This document shows, in pieces, positions 24,836-34,481 of a stretch of DNA of 64,000 nt. Both the position numbers and the translations under genes were made by a program. Source of the stretch: an uncultured Clostridia bacterium (GTDB lineage: Bacteria > Bacillota > Clostridia > Oscillospirales > Acutalibacteraceae); contig CANQZA010000002.1 of the NCBI GenBank assembly GCA_947628175.1, forward strand, positions 1 through 64,000, read 5' to 3'. Within the stretch, counting starts at the first letter, position 1, and each line of letters starts with the position of its first letter. The notes beneath the pieces were generated by a model, which had not been told where the DNA came from, ran no database searches, and saw nothing but the letters and a program-made list of their open reading frames with translations.

Positions 24836-26176
24836 TTATATTTCTTCAATTACTTTTTCAGTTACTCTTTTTGCGGCATGACCGTCATCAAGATAGTTGA
24901 ATTTTTTATTAAAGGCATCATATTTTTGCTTGTATACATCCCCGTAGTTTTGCGCATTTTTAATGGCTTTGACAAGCTCATCCTCCGTTCTGACGATAGG
25001 ACCGGGCAGCTCGTCAAGGTCAATATAAAATCCTCTGATTTCCGAGCCGTACGCCTCAAGATCGTACATATAAAAAATTTCAGGTCTTTTCAAATTAGCG
25101 TAATCAAAGAATACGGAAGAATAATCGGTAACAAGCATATCCGATATCACATAAAGGTGATTTATGTCATTCACTTTTGACACATCATAGACAAAACCGG
25201 AATAACGCTTGAAATCAAATGAATTCGCAACAAGATAATGCGCCCTGAAGAGAATGATATAATCATCTGAAAGCCGCTTTTTAAGCGCGTCAAAGTCAAC
25301 TTCTGTTTCATAAACATATCCCACTCCCGACTTATGCTGATTATCGCGCCAAGTCGGAGCATAGAGAATACACTTTTTCCCGTCGGGAATAGAGAGCTGC
25401 TTTTTTATCCTGATTACATCATCAGCCGTATAGGTTATGAGAAAATCATTCCTCGGATAGCCAAGCTCAACAACGGTATCCTCTCTTCCGGTATGATTAA
25501 GATTCCACGCTGAAATGAATTTTTCGGCAGCAAAATGAGACGGAGCGAGAATATATTTGAATTTTTCGGCGTCTATCCTGTATTTTTCCCGAATTTCCGT
25601 TTTTGAGTTCATCGCATTATCTGATATTTTTATATCGTATCCGAGCCTTTTAAGCGGCGTGCCGTGCCAAAGCTGGATATATACCTGATCTTTCTTCGGA
25701 TATATATGGTCGGACATCCTGTAATTATAAATCCAGTATTTGGCAGTTGCGCAGGTTTTTTCGTAATCCGGGGTGTTTACGGTCGTGATATAGGTATTGG
25801 GGTTGTCCAAAACAAAGGTGAACTGCTTTGGATTTCTGAACGCCCAGACAAATTTATAATCCTCAAAGCGCTCGTCCGTCAGCATATATTCATAAATAGC
25901 CTTGGGGCTGTCGCCGTAGCTCCTGCCGTCAAAGGTTGAAAACAGGATGACCTTTTCGTCTGTTTTGATTTTTGATTTTAATTTGTCGTAATTTTTCTTT
26001 CTGCTATCGAGGAGGATTTTTCTTGACTCCTTGCGAAAGCGATCCTTCCTTTTGGCAACATTAACGGCAAATTTTTTGAAAGGGCTGATGATATCCTCTT
26101 TCACATTCCTTTTCCCCGGAGCATAAAGCGTTTCAATATTGCTTTTATCCAGCCACAAAATCCTCACCCCCTGCAC
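24836..26176 (-). CDS. CDP-glycerol-type glycerophosphotransferase (TagB/TagF family)
   Basis: A protein of up to 446 residues. The C-terminal two thirds hold the family pattern: IQLWHGTPLKRLG near residue 175, LYAPTWRDN near 265 and VTDYSSVFFDYANL near 355. The N-terminal 90 residues are basic and poorly conserved. Such enzymes transfer a polyol-phosphate from CDP-glycerol or CDP-ribitol in wall teichoic acid synthesis, at the inner face of the membrane. The start is uncertain: GTG at 26176 is the longest, but TTG at 26158 lies after GGGGGTGAGG. It converges on the glycan locus and is probably functionally part of it. Confidence 0.86.
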   Translation of the reverse strand: MQGVRILWLDKSNIETLYAPGKRNVKEDIISPFKKFAVNVAKRKDRFRKESRKILLDSRKKNYDKLKSKIKTDEKVILFSTFDGRSYGDSPKAIYEYMLTDERFEDYKFVWAFRNPKQFTFVLDNPNTYITTVNTPDYEKTCATAKYWIYNYRMSDHIYPKKDQVYIQLWHGTPLKRLGYDIKISDNAMNSKTEIREKYRIDAEKFKYILAPSHFAAEKFISAWNLNHTGREDTVVELGYPRNDFLITYTADDVIRIKKQLSIPDGKKCILYAPTWRDNQHKSGVGYVYETEVDFDALKKRLSDDYIILFRAHYLVANSFDFKRYSGFVYDVSKVNDINHLYVISDMLVTDYSSVFFDYANLKRPEIFYMYDLEAYGSEIRGFYIDLDELPGPIVRTEDELVKAIKNAQNYGDVYKQKYDAFNKKFNYLDDGHAAKRVTEKVIEEI

Positions 26177-26222
26177 GATTTATTATACCCTGTTTTATTC
26201 GGGATTTCTGCTTTTGACTTTT

Positions 26223-27509
26223 TTACTTTTTAGGCATAATTTTATCCGTACCGCCCATGTACATACGAAGCGCCTGCGGAATTTTTACACTGCCGTCCGG
26301 CTGAAGGTTATTTTCAAGAAAAGCGATTAACATTCTCGGCGGAGCAACAACCGTATTATTGAGCGTATGAGCAAGATAGTTGCCGTTTTCGCCCTTTATC
26401 CTTATTTTCAGTCTCCTTGCCTGCGCGTCAGTGAGGTTTGAACACGAGCCGACCTCAAAATATTTTTTCTGCCTCGGCGACCATGCCTCAACATCAATCG
26501 ACTTGACCTTAAGATCCGCCAGATCTCCCGAACAGCACTCCAGTGTGCGCACTGGAATATCAAGACTGACAAACAAATCGACGGTATTCTTCCACAGCCT
26601 GTCAAACCAGATTGCCGACTCTTCCGGTTTGCAAACGACAACCATTTCCTGTTTTTCAAACTGGTGAATACGGTAAACGCCTCTTTCTTCTATACCATGA
26701 GCTCCCTTTTCCTTTCTGAAGCATGGGGAATAGGATGTAAGCATTTTCGGGAGTTCGCTTTCGGGAGTGATTGTATCAATGAATTTACCTATCATTGAAT
26801 GCTCTGAGGTGCCTATAAGATAGAGGTCTTCACCCTCTATTTTGTACATCATGGCATCCATTTCCTCAAAGCTCATAACGCCTGTAACCACATTGGAGCG
26901 AATCATAAACGGAGGCACAACATAGGTGAAACCTCTGTCAATCATAAAGTCTCTCGCATAGCTGATTACTGCGCTGTGCAGCCTTGCGATATCCCCCATA
27001 AGGTAGTAAAATCCGTTTCCGGCCACTTTGCCGGCAGCCTCAAGGTCAATACCGTCAAAAGTCTCCATAATATCGGTATGATAAGGGATATCAAAATCGG
27101 GAACAACAGGCTCACCGAATCTCTCAACCTCAACATTTTCGCTGTCGTCTTTTCCGATAGGCACCGAATCGTCAATTATATTCGGAATGGACATCATAAT
27201 GGATGTCACTCTTTCGTTCATTTCCTTTTCTTTTGCGGCAAGTTCTTCAAGCTCCCTTGCCTGCGCGTTTACCTCTTCACGCAGTGCCATTCCCTCTTCC
27301 TTTTTGCCCTGCGCCATAAGTGCGCCGATTTCCTTGGACAGCCTGTTTCGGTTTGCACGAAGCTCATCCGCCCGTGAAATGGCAACTCTTCTCTCCTCAT
27401 CAAGCGCAATGACCTCGTCAACAAGCGAAAGTTTTTTATCCTGAAATTTCTTTTTTATGTTTTCCTTTACGACTTCGGGATTTTCTCTTACAAATTTAAT
27501 ATCAAGCAT
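26223..27509 (-). CDS. serS: Seryl-tRNA synthetase
   Basis: Cytoplasmic class II aminoacyl-tRNA synthetase charging tRNA-Ser (EC 6.1.1.11). The 428 residues start with MLDIKFVRENPEVVKENI and an N-terminal coiled-coil arm (about 25-110, rich in Glu, Arg and Ala) that grips the tRNA. The catalytic core carries motif 2 (FRKEKGAHGIEERGVYRIHQ) and motif 3 (PPRMLIAFLENN). Start follows AGGAGA. It sits three bases after parB, so it is likely co-transcribed with the partition genes. No T-box-like leader is visible. Confidence 0.97.
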   Translation of the reverse strand: MLDIKFVRENPEVVKENIKKKFQDKKLSLVDEVIALDEERRVAISRADELRANRNRLSKEIGALMAQGKKEEGMALREEVNAQARELEELAAKEKEMNERVTSIMMSIPNIIDDSVPIGKDDSENVEVERFGEPVVPDFDIPYHTDIMETFDGIDLEAAGKVAGNGFYYLMGDIARLHSAVISYARDFMIDRGFTYVVPPFMIRSNVVTGVMSFEEMDAMMYKIEGEDLYLIGTSEHSMIGKFIDTITPESELPKMLTSYSPCFRKEKGAHGIEERGVYRIHQFEKQEMVVVCKPEESAIWFDRLWKNTVDLFVSLDIPVRTLECCSGDLADLKVKSIDVEAWSPRQKKYFEVGSCSNLTDAQARRLKIRIKGENGNYLAHTLNNTVVAPPRMLIAFLENNLQPDGSVKIPQALRMYMGGTDKIMPKK

Positions 27510-27512
27510 AAA

Positions 27513-28364
27513 TCATTCTCCTAATCTGTTTGCAATATCTTTTAAATCGTCGGCGGAATAAAATTCTATTTCCAATGTTCCCTTACCCCTGCCGTTATAA
27601 ACTTTGACACGCCTGCCGAGCACCTCGGAAAGCGAAAGCTCCACCTCATCATAAAACGAATCACGCCTTTTTGTGTGAAGTCTGCCTGTTGCGTCGCTTC
27701 TCGGCGTCATTTTTGCAAGACGCTCGACATCCCTTACGGTTAATTTGTTTTTGATTATATTTTGTGCTGCCTCATATATGAGCGCCTCATTCTCAAACGC
27801 AAGCAGAGCCCTTGCGTGTCCGGCTGATAGTTCGCCGCTTCTTGTCATATCCCGAACTTCGGGCGGAAGCTTGAGGAGCCGGAGTGAATTTGCTATCGCA
27901 GGGCGGGATTTTCCAACTGAAACAGCAACATCCTCCTGTGTAAAGCCGCACCTGTCAATCAGCGCTTGCAGACCCTCAGCCTCTTCAATAGGGTTCAAAT
28001 CTTCTCTCTGGAGGTTTTCTATAATAGCAATCTCCATTGTTTCTGTGTCAGATAGCTCCTTTACAACAACAGGAACCTCTTTCAAGCCTGCCATTCGGGA
28101 CGCGCGCCAACGGCGTTCTCCTGCGACAAGCTGATAACCGCCGTTCGCAAGCGGTCTGACCAAGAGCGGCTGCAACACACCGTGCTGGGTGATGCTGTCC
28201 GCCAGCTCCTGAAGCGTACCTTCGTCAAAAGTTTTTCTGGGCTGTTCCTTGTTCGGAATAATTTCATTTAAAGGCAAGGTGTTTGTTGCAACCATATTAT
28301 CAACAGAATTTTCGAGCATCAAAGCACCCAGACCTTTACCCAGAGCCGATTGTTTTTTCGCCAT
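27513..28364 (-). CDS. parB: Chromosome-partitioning protein ParB (Spo0J)
   Basis: A 283-residue centromere-binding CTP-hydrolysing clamp that loads at parS and works with ParA in origin segregation. It has the N-terminal parS/CTP domain (NKEQPRKTFDEG, then GERRWRASR near residue 82), a helix-turn-helix region (VAVSVGKSRPAIANSL near 147) and a C-terminal dimerisation domain. It follows parA in the minus-strand order, with a GGTG ribosome-binding site, and precedes serS by three bases. The second ParB-like gene at 29531 is the Noc paralogue. Confidence 0.94.
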   Translation of the reverse strand: MAKKQSALGKGLGALMLENSVDNMVATNTLPLNEIIPNKEQPRKTFDEGTLQELADSITQHGVLQPLLVRPLANGGYQLVAGERRWRASRMAGLKEVPVVVKELSDTETMEIAIIENLQREDLNPIEEAEGLQALIDRCGFTQEDVAVSVGKSRPAIANSLRLLKLPPEVRDMTRSGELSAGHARALLAFENEALIYEAAQNIIKNKLTVRDVERLAKMTPRSDATGRLHTKRRDSFYDEVELSLSEVLGRRVKVYNGRGKGTLEIEFYSADDLKDIANRLGE

Positions 28365-28404
28365 AACACACCTCTATCTCTCTTTCGGATAAGTCATTCA
28401 ATAT

Positions 28405-29169
28405 TTATTTGTTTTTCTTTAAAAATTCATCTGCCAGCTTTTTATAGGCAAAACTCGGCTTGGAATATTTTTCATAATACATCACCGGCTCGCCGAAGCT
28501 CGGTGCTTCTGCAAGTTTTACGCTGCGTGGTATCATTGTCTTATACGCCTTTGCCGGAAAAAATTTTTCCACCTCTGAAATAACCTGTTGATTCAGCTTG
28601 AGACGGCTGTCATACATTGTAAAAACAACACCTTCAATTTCAAGATGTTCATTATAATGCTGCTTTACTGTCCGTATTGTTCCAAGAAGCTGGCTCAGTC
28701 CCTCAAGCGCATAGTATTCACACTGCAATGGAACGATAACGGTATCAGATGCAGTTAATGCGTTAAGACTCAGAAGACCGAGACTCGGCGGACAATCTAT
28801 GATGATATAGTCATATTCCATAATAAGAGGGGACAACGCCTTTTTAAGAACAGAAAATCTGTTTTCATTCTCTGCGAGTTCAAGCTCCGCACCTGCCAGG
28901 TTCATATCAGCAGGCAGAATGGAAAGATTTTTAAATTTCGTCTCTATAACTGCCTCTTTTGCCAAAACATCATTTATAAGTATATCATAAGTGGAGTTTT
29001 CTATTTCCGCCTTATCTATACCGACACCGCTTGTGGAATTTCCCTGCGGATCCGCATCGACGAGCAGCGTCTTTTTTCCCTTTAATCCCAGAGCGGCAGA
29101 AAAGTTGATGCATGTGGTTGTTTTGCCTACTCCGCCTTTCTGATTAAATATAGACACGGTTTTACCCAT
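28405..29169 (-). CDS. parA: Chromosome-partitioning ATPase ParA (Soj)
   Basis: A 254-residue deviant-Walker ATPase. Residues 1-20 contain the GKTVSIFNQKGGVGKTT motif with the signature Lys, and DYIIIDCPPSLG near residue 110 carries the Walker B acid. The frame is open 26 codons further upstream, but that would read through a parS site; the ATG at 29169 after GGAGG gives the family N-terminus and length. It is first in parA-parB(-serS), and a parS site lies 56 bases upstream of its start, where ParB could also affect its transcription. Confidence 0.95.
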   Translation of the reverse strand: MGKTVSIFNQKGGVGKTTTCINFSAALGLKGKKTLLVDADPQGNSTSGVGIDKAEIENSTYDILINDVLAKEAVIETKFKNLSILPADMNLAGAELELAENENRFSVLKKALSPLIMEYDYIIIDCPPSLGLLSLNALTASDTVIVPLQCEYYALEGLSQLLGTIRTVKQHYNEHLEIEGVVFTMYDSRLKLNQQVISEVEKFFPAKAYKTMIPRSVKLAEAPSFGEPVMYYEKYSKPSFAYKKLADEFLKKNK

Positions 29170-29224
29170 ATATAACTGCACCTCCGTGAAGATAATTATA
29201 CTACATTTTAGCACTACACACAAG

Positions 29225-29240
29225 TGTTTCACATGAAACA
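29225..29240. promoter_or_regulatory. parS site 1
   Basis: TGTTTCACATGAAACA, one base different from the Bacillus consensus TGTTTCACGTGAAACA. It is the binding and loading site of ParB. It lies in the leader region of parA. Confidence 0.9.
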
Positions 29241-29291
29241 ATACCATTTTTTATTTTAAGCTCTTTTTACGGACAATATACAATAGATAAA

Positions 29292-29307
29292 TGTTTCACA
29301 TGAAACA
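29292..29307. promoter_or_regulatory. parS site 2
   Basis: A second exact copy of TGTTTCACATGAAACA, 67 bases from the first. The shared A in place of the consensus G suggests that this variant is the native parS of the organism. Confidence 0.9.
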
Positions 29308-29308
29308 T

Positions 29309-29340
29309 AAAAAAACCTGCCCCTGTTAAAAAAGGGCAGG
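29309..29340 (-). terminator. Terminator hairpin downstream of noc (minus strand)
   Basis: A 7-bp G+C-rich stem (29316-29322 with 29334-29340). Read on the minus strand it is followed by a run of seven T (29309-29315). It ends leftward transcription from noc just before the parA regulatory region. Confidence 0.8.
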
Positions 29341-29460
29341 ATGACAAACAGTACCTATTGCTGTTTTGCACAATAACGCAGGCTTACATATTTTCTTGAT
29401 AAAAAATACAGGCAGTGTTTTTTTATATCAAAAACAAGACAATTCTGCTCCTAAAAACAG

Positions 29461-29486
29461 AAAAAACGAGCTTTCGCCCGTTTTTT
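29461..29486. terminator. Second terminator hairpin downstream of noc
   Basis: A stem with A6/T6 ends and a G+C core directly after the noc stop, with T-runs in both directions. Together with the hairpin at 29309-29340 it gives a double terminator. The rest of the 360-base gap between parA and noc holds the two parS sites and nothing else recognised. Confidence 0.75.
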
Positions 29487-29530
29487 CCGCGTGATGAAAA
29501 GAGGAGAATATGTTAAAACGGTTTCCCGTT

Positions 29531-30328
29531 TTAAGCGGAGTTAATGCACTTGCGTGCTTCCTTGGGTATGCGTACCCTGAATTCTATATAATCGTCAGTC
29601 TCCGTTTTGTCGGATTCCGCGTTAATTCCTGCCTCTTGCATAGTCTGTATAGCTTTATTTACAGTATTTACAAAAATTCGCACATCTTTAAATATTTTTA
29701 CCACATTATGGCGGGGTTTGACCTTTTTATCGGTCAGATTATCTATATAAGCCTCCGTCTGCTCAACTGTAAGCTGTTTTTCCTTGATAATCTTAAGGGT
29801 TGTCCACATATCCTTGTCGTTTTCGAGCCTGAGAAGTGCGCGTGCGTGGCGTTCGGTCAGCCTTTCCTTTTCTATAAAATATCTGACATCAACCGGCAGT
29901 CTCAGCAGTCTCAGCTTATTTGAAAGCGCGGACTGACTCTTTCCGAGCTTTTTTCCGATCTGCTCCTGCGTCATTCCAAAATGATTCATAAGCTGGCTTA
30001 TTGCCTGTGCCTCTTCAAAAAAATCAAGGTCACTTCTCTGAATATTCTCTAAAATAGAGTAGACAGCACTTGATTCATAGTCACATTCAATAACAATGCA
30101 GGGAACGGTCTGAAGATTCGCAAGTATAGCTGCTCTGAGCCGTCTTTCGCCCGCAACGACTTCATAATAATCGCTGTTATTTATCTGTCGGCACAGAAGA
30201 GGCTGCAATATGCCGTTTTCCTTTATTGAATCTGCAAGAGAGAGCATATCGTCGCTTTTAAACTGCTTTCTCGGCTGATAGGGGTTTGGCAGTAATTTTT
30301 CTGTAGGAATCTGTATTACCTGTTCCAC
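29531..30328 (-). CDS. noc: Nucleoid occlusion protein Noc (ParB paralogue)
   Basis: A 265-residue ParB-family protein, placed exactly where Bacillus has noc (between rsmG and soj). It has the ParB core (PNPYQPRKQFK, then GERRLRAAI near residue 60) and a helix-turn-helix (QIGKKLGKSQSALSNKLRLL near 120). In Bacillus, Noc binds its own sites, spreads with CTP and blocks division over the nucleoid. Start is GTG at 30328 after AAGGAG. Assignment as Noc rather than a second Spo0J rests on gene order; divergence from the ParB at 27513 is clear. Confidence 0.85.
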   Translation of the reverse strand: MEQVIQIPTEKLLPNPYQPRKQFKSDDMLSLADSIKENGILQPLLCRQINNSDYYEVVAGERRLRAAILANLQTVPCIVIECDYESSAVYSILENIQRSDLDFFEEAQAISQLMNHFGMTQEQIGKKLGKSQSALSNKLRLLRLPVDVRYFIEKERLTERHARALLRLENDKDMWTTLKIIKEKQLTVEQTEAYIDNLTDKKVKPRHNVVKIFKDVRIFVNTVNKAIQTMQEAGINAESDKTETDDYIEFRVRIPKEARKCINSA

Positions 30329-30370
30329 TTACCTCAGCTCCTTGACATTACTATATCATAAAGTATTACA

Positions 30371-30404
30371 AAAAAAAAGGATTTTTCATCGTGAAAAATC
30401 CTTT
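30371..30404 (-). terminator. Terminator of the mnmE-mnmG-rsmG transcript
   Basis: A perfect 13-bp stem (30376-30388 with 30392-30404) followed on the minus strand by eight T. It separates rsmG from noc, which therefore needs its own promoter. Confidence 0.92.
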
Positions 30405-30427
30405 CCTTTCGACTTGTATTTATCTTT

Positions 30428-31138
30428 TTATAGAGGCTTGGTATCTATTTTTTTTGCTTTTCTGGGATATTTTGTCGGAGTCTGCGATATCTTTCTTAAA
30501 ATAATGATTGTTCTTGCATCGCCGTTGGGAAGTGTAAATTCCGCTGTTTTTGCGACCTCCGCGCCCAAAACGCGAATTGCGTTGTTGGCTTTTGCAAGCT
30601 CTTCCGCTCCGCCGGAGCCTTTCATTGCAATGAAAAGCCCGCCCACCTTTACAAGGGGAATACAATATTCGCACAAAATGTTGAGCGGAGCAACCGCCCT
30701 TGCCACCGCGTAATCATATTGTTCACGGTATTTGCTGCTGCGGCCCACCTCTTCCGCACGCTGATGTATTGTTTCACCGAAAAGGCCTGATGTTCTCAAT
30801 ACATCTCTGATAAAGCCAAGCTTTTTGCCGACACTGTCAACAAATGTAACATCGAGTTGCGGATTTGCCATAAGAAGGGGCATACCGGGAAAGCCCGCGC
30901 CGCTGCCGATATCTATTACTTTTTCGTTTGGTTTCATATTAACATATTTAAATATATACAGGCAGTCAATAAAATGCTTGTAAAGAATTTCATCCGGGTC
31001 CGTAATTGCAGTTAAATTAACATGCTCATTCCACCTGACAAGCCTTTCCGCGTAATTGTCAAATCTCTCGATGCCGTAATCGCCCAAATCCACGCCGAGC
31101 TTTTCTGTTTCACGGGCTAACAAATCATAGTTAATCAT
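30428..31138 (-). CDS. rsmG: 16S rRNA (guanine-N7) methyltransferase RsmG
   Basis: A 236-residue SAM-dependent methyltransferase that modifies G527 of 16S rRNA. The Rossmann SAM motif [14 protein letters not shown] lies near residue 75, followed by the conserved [10 protein letters not shown]. The ATG overlaps the mnmG stop (ATGA, 31135-31138), the usual coupled arrangement. The 3' end is followed by a strong terminator at 30371-30404. Confidence 0.95.
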   Translation of the reverse strand: MINYDLLARETEKLGVDLGDYGIERFDNYAERLVRWNEHVNLTAITDPDEILYKHFIDCLYIFKYVNMKPNEKVIDIGSGAGFPGMPLLMANPQLDVTFVDSVGKKLGFIRDVLRTSGLFGETIHQRAEEVGRSSKYREQYDYAVARAVAPLNILCEYCIPLVKVGGLFIAMKGSGGAEELAKANNAIRVLGAEVAKTAEFTLPNGDARTIIILRKISQTPTKYPRKAKKIDTKPL

Positions 31139-33000
31139 AATGTCTCCAAAATAATGTTCAGTGCGGCAATATCAGCGGGATTCACTCCGCTTATTCTGCT
31201 TGCCTGACCTAAATTTTCCGGTCTGATTTTTGACAGCTTCTCAATCGCCTCAAGTCTCAGTCCCTTTAATGTCTTATAATCTATATCGTGCGGAATTTTT
31301 TTGCATTCAATTCTTCGCATTTCTTTTATCTGCTGTTCCTGCTTTGCGATATAGCCCTCATATTTTACGGCAATTTCCACCTGCTCAAAAACAGACCGGT
31401 CATAGTCTGGCCTGTCGTCGTCAACCGGCTGAAGATCTCTGTAAGTAATCTGCGGTCTCCTGAGCAGATCAATCATCTTACAGCCTTTTTTAAGCGGTGC
31501 CGTGTTGCGTGACACAAGAATGTCCTGAAGCTGAGCAGACAGGGGAAGTGATTTTTTTGAAATGCGCTTCATTTCCGCCTCAACATTTTTTTCCTTTAAT
31601 AAAAATTTATCATATCTTGCGCGTGAAATCAAGCCTATTTTGTAACCTGTCGGTGTAAGGCGCACATCCGCGTTATCCTGACGCAGTACCAGCCGGTATT
31701 CACTGCGGCTTGTCATCATACGGTAAGGATCTGTACAGCCCTTTGTAACAAGGTCGTCAATGAGCGTTCCGATATAAGAACCTCCTCTGTCAAGAACAAG
31801 CGGCTCTTTACCTTTGACAGCCAGCGCGGCATTGATTCCCGCGACAAGCCCCTGCGCCGCCGCCTCCTCATAACCGCTTGAGCCATTGAACTGACCCGCG
31901 CCGTAAAGCCCCTTAAAATCGTTGAATTCAAGCGTCGCTTTAAGTGCCGTCGGGTCAACACAGTCATATTCAATAGCATATGCCGCTCTCATAACCTTTG
32001 CGTCTTCAAGTCCCGGTATCGTATGTATAAAATCGAGCTGGACATCCTCGGGCAGGGAAGAGGAAAGCCCCTGAAGGTACATCTCCTCTGTATCAAGGCC
32101 GCACGGCTCAATGAAAAGCTGGTGTCGTTCCTTGTCCGAAAAACGGACAATTTTGTCCTCAAACGAAGGACAGTAGCGCGGCCCCTTTCCCTCAATTCTG
32201 CCCGAATACATGGGACTTCTGTGAAGATTGGCAAGAATGATCTGCTTTGTTTTTTCATTTGTATATGTAATATAGCAGCTTGCCCTGTTTTGGGGAGGCG
32301 CCTGTGTTTCAAAGCTGAAGGGCACTGTCTCCCTGTCGCCCTGCTGCTCCTCAAGCTCCGCAAAATGGATTGACCTTCTGTTCACTCTCGACGGCGTACC
32401 CGTCTTAAATCTGCGAAGCGGAAGATTTATTTTTTTCAGTGCCGCCGCAAGCTCGTTTGAAGGAAACATTCCGTCAGGACCGCTCGCATACGACACATCT
32501 CCTATATAAACTCTTCCGCCCAAAAATGTTCCTGTGGCAATAATCACTGCCTTTGCCGTGAAAATCGCCTCAAGCTTTGTTTTTACCTGCCACAAGCCGT
32601 CGTCTCTTTTTACAATATCAACAATTTCCGCCTGACGGATATCAAGATTGTCCTGCATTTCAAGCGTATGCTTCATTCCCGCCGAATATGCGCGGCGGTC
32701 AATCTGTGCTCTGAGGGAATGAACAGCAGGTCCTTTCCCGAGATTGAGCATACGGGACTGAATGGAATATCTGTCTGCCGCTTTGCCCATTTCACCGCCG
32801 AGCGCATCAATTTCTCTTACCAGATGCCCCTTTGATGTACCTCCGATTGACGGATTACACGGCATATTGCCCACCCAGTCAAGATTGATTGTGAATACGG
32901 CAGTCCTGCATCCAAGGCGTGCCGAGGCAAGGCACGCTTCAATACCCGCATGCCCCGCGCCGATTACTATTACATCATATTTGTCTGAAAAATATTCCAT
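31135..33000 (-). CDS. mnmG: tRNA uridine 5-carboxymethylaminomethyl modification enzyme MnmG (GidA)
   Basis: A 621-residue FAD enzyme that with MnmE modifies U34 of several tRNAs. It has the N-terminal dinucleotide motif [11 protein letters not shown] (about 11-21), the family signature around [16 protein letters not shown] near 51-66, and the ATGTFLGG segment near 155. The C-terminal MnmE-binding helical domain is complete. It lies 35 bases after mnmE and overlaps rsmG by four bases. Confidence 0.97.
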   Translation of the reverse strand: MEYFSDKYDVIVIGAGHAGIEACLASARLGCRTAVFTINLDWVGNMPCNPSIGGTSKGHLVREIDALGGEMGKAADRYSIQSRMLNLGKGPAVHSLRAQIDRRAYSAGMKHTLEMQDNLDIRQAEIVDIVKRDDGLWQVKTKLEAIFTAKAVIIATGTFLGGRVYIGDVSYASGPDGMFPSNELAAALKKINLPLRRFKTGTPSRVNRRSIHFAELEEQQGDRETVPFSFETQAPPQNRASCYITYTNEKTKQIILANLHRSPMYSGRIEGKGPRYCPSFEDKIVRFSDKERHQLFIEPCGLDTEEMYLQGLSSSLPEDVQLDFIHTIPGLEDAKVMRAAYAIEYDCVDPTALKATLEFNDFKGLYGAGQFNGSSGYEEAAAQGLVAGINAALAVKGKEPLVLDRGGSYIGTLIDDLVTKGCTDPYRMMTSRSEYRLVLRQDNADVRLTPTGYKIGLISRARYDKFLLKEKNVEAEMKRISKKSLPLSAQLQDILVSRNTAPLKKGCKMIDLLRRPQITYRDLQPVDDDRPDYDRSVFEQVEIAVKYEGYIAKQEQQIKEMRRIECKKIPHDIDYKTLKGLRLEAIEKLSKIRPENLGQASRISGVNPADIAALNIILETL

Positions 33001-33035
33001 ATGATATGCTCCGTGATATTAAAAAGCCCGTGTTT

Positions 33036-34400
33036 TTATTTTCCAACGCAGAAGCGGCTGAAAATATGATTTACAACCTCCTCGGTTGCCTTTTTCCCTG
33101 TAAGAGACAAAAGCTCGTCAACCGCACTGTCAATCATAACATTTAATGCGTCATAGGTCACACCGAGATTCAGACCGTCAAGAGCCTGTTCAACGCAGCT
33201 TCGTGCATTCAACACGCAAAGCTTCTGCCGCTTGTTTGCAAGCATAGGCTGTGCGGAATCATACTTGTCCGTGCCCATCATTTCTCTTACGGCATGTTCA
33301 AGCTCCCCGAGCCCCTGCGTATTTTTTGCTGATAGATATACTGTTTTTTCAAAACTGCGCTCTATTTGTTCGGTATCTATTACGCTTTTCAGATCCGTTT
33401 TGTTTATAACGGCAACCGCTCTTTTGCCCCTACAGCTTTCCATCAGTCTGAAATCGTCTTCGCAAAGCTCGGCCGAGCTGTCAAAAACGGCAAGAATAAG
33501 CTCGGCTTCGTCAATTTTCCGCATGGCTCTTTCTATTCCGATTGCCTCAACGACATCCTTGCTGCTGCGAAGTCCCGCCGTGTCCGACAGATGAAGAAGC
33601 ATATCGCCCAGACGAACCGTTTCCTCCACAATATCGCGCGTTGTGCCCTCAATATGAGTAACAATACTTTTTTCCCTGCCCGCAAGCATATTCATAAGAG
33701 TAGATTTGCCTGCGTTGGGTCTGCCCGCGATAACCGTGTCAACCCCCTGTGTCATCACCGCTCCGTTTTCATAATTATCAAGCAGAGCCGTGAGGGAGGA
33801 GCGGGCGGTTTCAAGCGTCTGCCTCAGTGTATCCTCGCTCAAATCGGGAATTTCCTCATCAGGGTAGTCCACCCATGCCGCCATTGAGGCGCTGCATTCG
33901 ATAAGACTGTCAAGAATTTGTGAAATTTTATTGCTGAGTGCCCCTTGCAGAAGATTATAGGACGCTCTTGCCGCCTCCTGCCCCTGCGCCGAAATAAGGG
34001 CGGCCACGCCTTCCGCCTGTGCAAGGTCGATTTTACCGTTTAAAAACGCTCTTTTCGTAAATTCGCCTGCTTGGGCAGGGACAGCGCCCGCCTCAAAAAC
34101 AGCCTCAAGCGTTTTTTCAACAATATAAATTCCGCCGTGAACACAAAGTTCCACAACATTTTCGCCCGTATAGCTTTTCGGCGCGCGGTAAACAAGGGCA
34201 ACCGCATTATCAAAGCATTCTCCGCCGCCGGATACGGTCCCGTATTTTGCCGTATAGCCGCTCAGCTTTTCAAGCGGCGTTTTATCCATGGCCGTAAAAA
34301 CTCTGCCGGCAACCGTAATTGCATCGTCGCCGCTGAGTCTGATTATTCCGATACCCGAAACGCAGTTGCCCGTAGCAACTGCCGCGATAGTAGCCGACAT
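33036..34400 (-). CDS. mnmE: tRNA modification GTPase MnmE (TrmE)
   Basis: A 454-residue protein. The N-terminal folate-binding domain (1-120) is followed by a helical domain interrupted by the G domain, with GRPNAGKST near 225 (G1), DTAGLRSS near 275 (G3) and NKTD near 335 (G4). It ends in the catalytic FCVGK, the family's C-terminal FCIGK motif. It works with MnmG in U34 modification of tRNA. Start ATG at 34400 follows GGGAGAG. Between jag and mnmE a hairpin lies at 34451-34474. Confidence 0.97.
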   Translation of the reverse strand: MSATIAAVATGNCVSGIGIIRLSGDDAITVAGRVFTAMDKTPLEKLSGYTAKYGTVSGGGECFDNAVALVYRAPKSYTGENVVELCVHGGIYIVEKTLEAVFEAGAVPAQAGEFTKRAFLNGKIDLAQAEGVAALISAQGQEAARASYNLLQGALSNKISQILDSLIECSASMAAWVDYPDEEIPDLSEDTLRQTLETARSSLTALLDNYENGAVMTQGVDTVIAGRPNAGKSTLMNMLAGREKSIVTHIEGTTRDIVEETVRLGDMLLHLSDTAGLRSSKDVVEAIGIERAMRKIDEAELILAVFDSSAELCEDDFRLMESCRGKRAVAVINKTDLKSVIDTEQIERSFEKTVYLSAKNTQGLGELEHAVREMMGTDKYDSAQPMLANKRQKLCVLNARSCVEQALDGLNLGVTYDALNVMIDSAVDELLSLTGKKATEEVVNHIFSRFCVGK

Positions 34401-34450
34401 AAGTCTCTCCCTTACTGAAAAACGCTTTTATTTTTATTTACATAATTATG

Positions 34451-34474
34451 AAAGGCGGATATAAATCCGCCTTT
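34451..34474 (-). terminator. Hairpin between jag and mnmE
   Basis: A perfect 10-bp stem (34451-34460 with 34465-34474) just after the jag stop, followed on the minus strand by only a short T-run. It may act as a weak terminator or an mRNA end-processing signal within the rpmH-to-rsmG block. Confidence 0.6.
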
Positions 34475-34481
34475 ACCTGAT

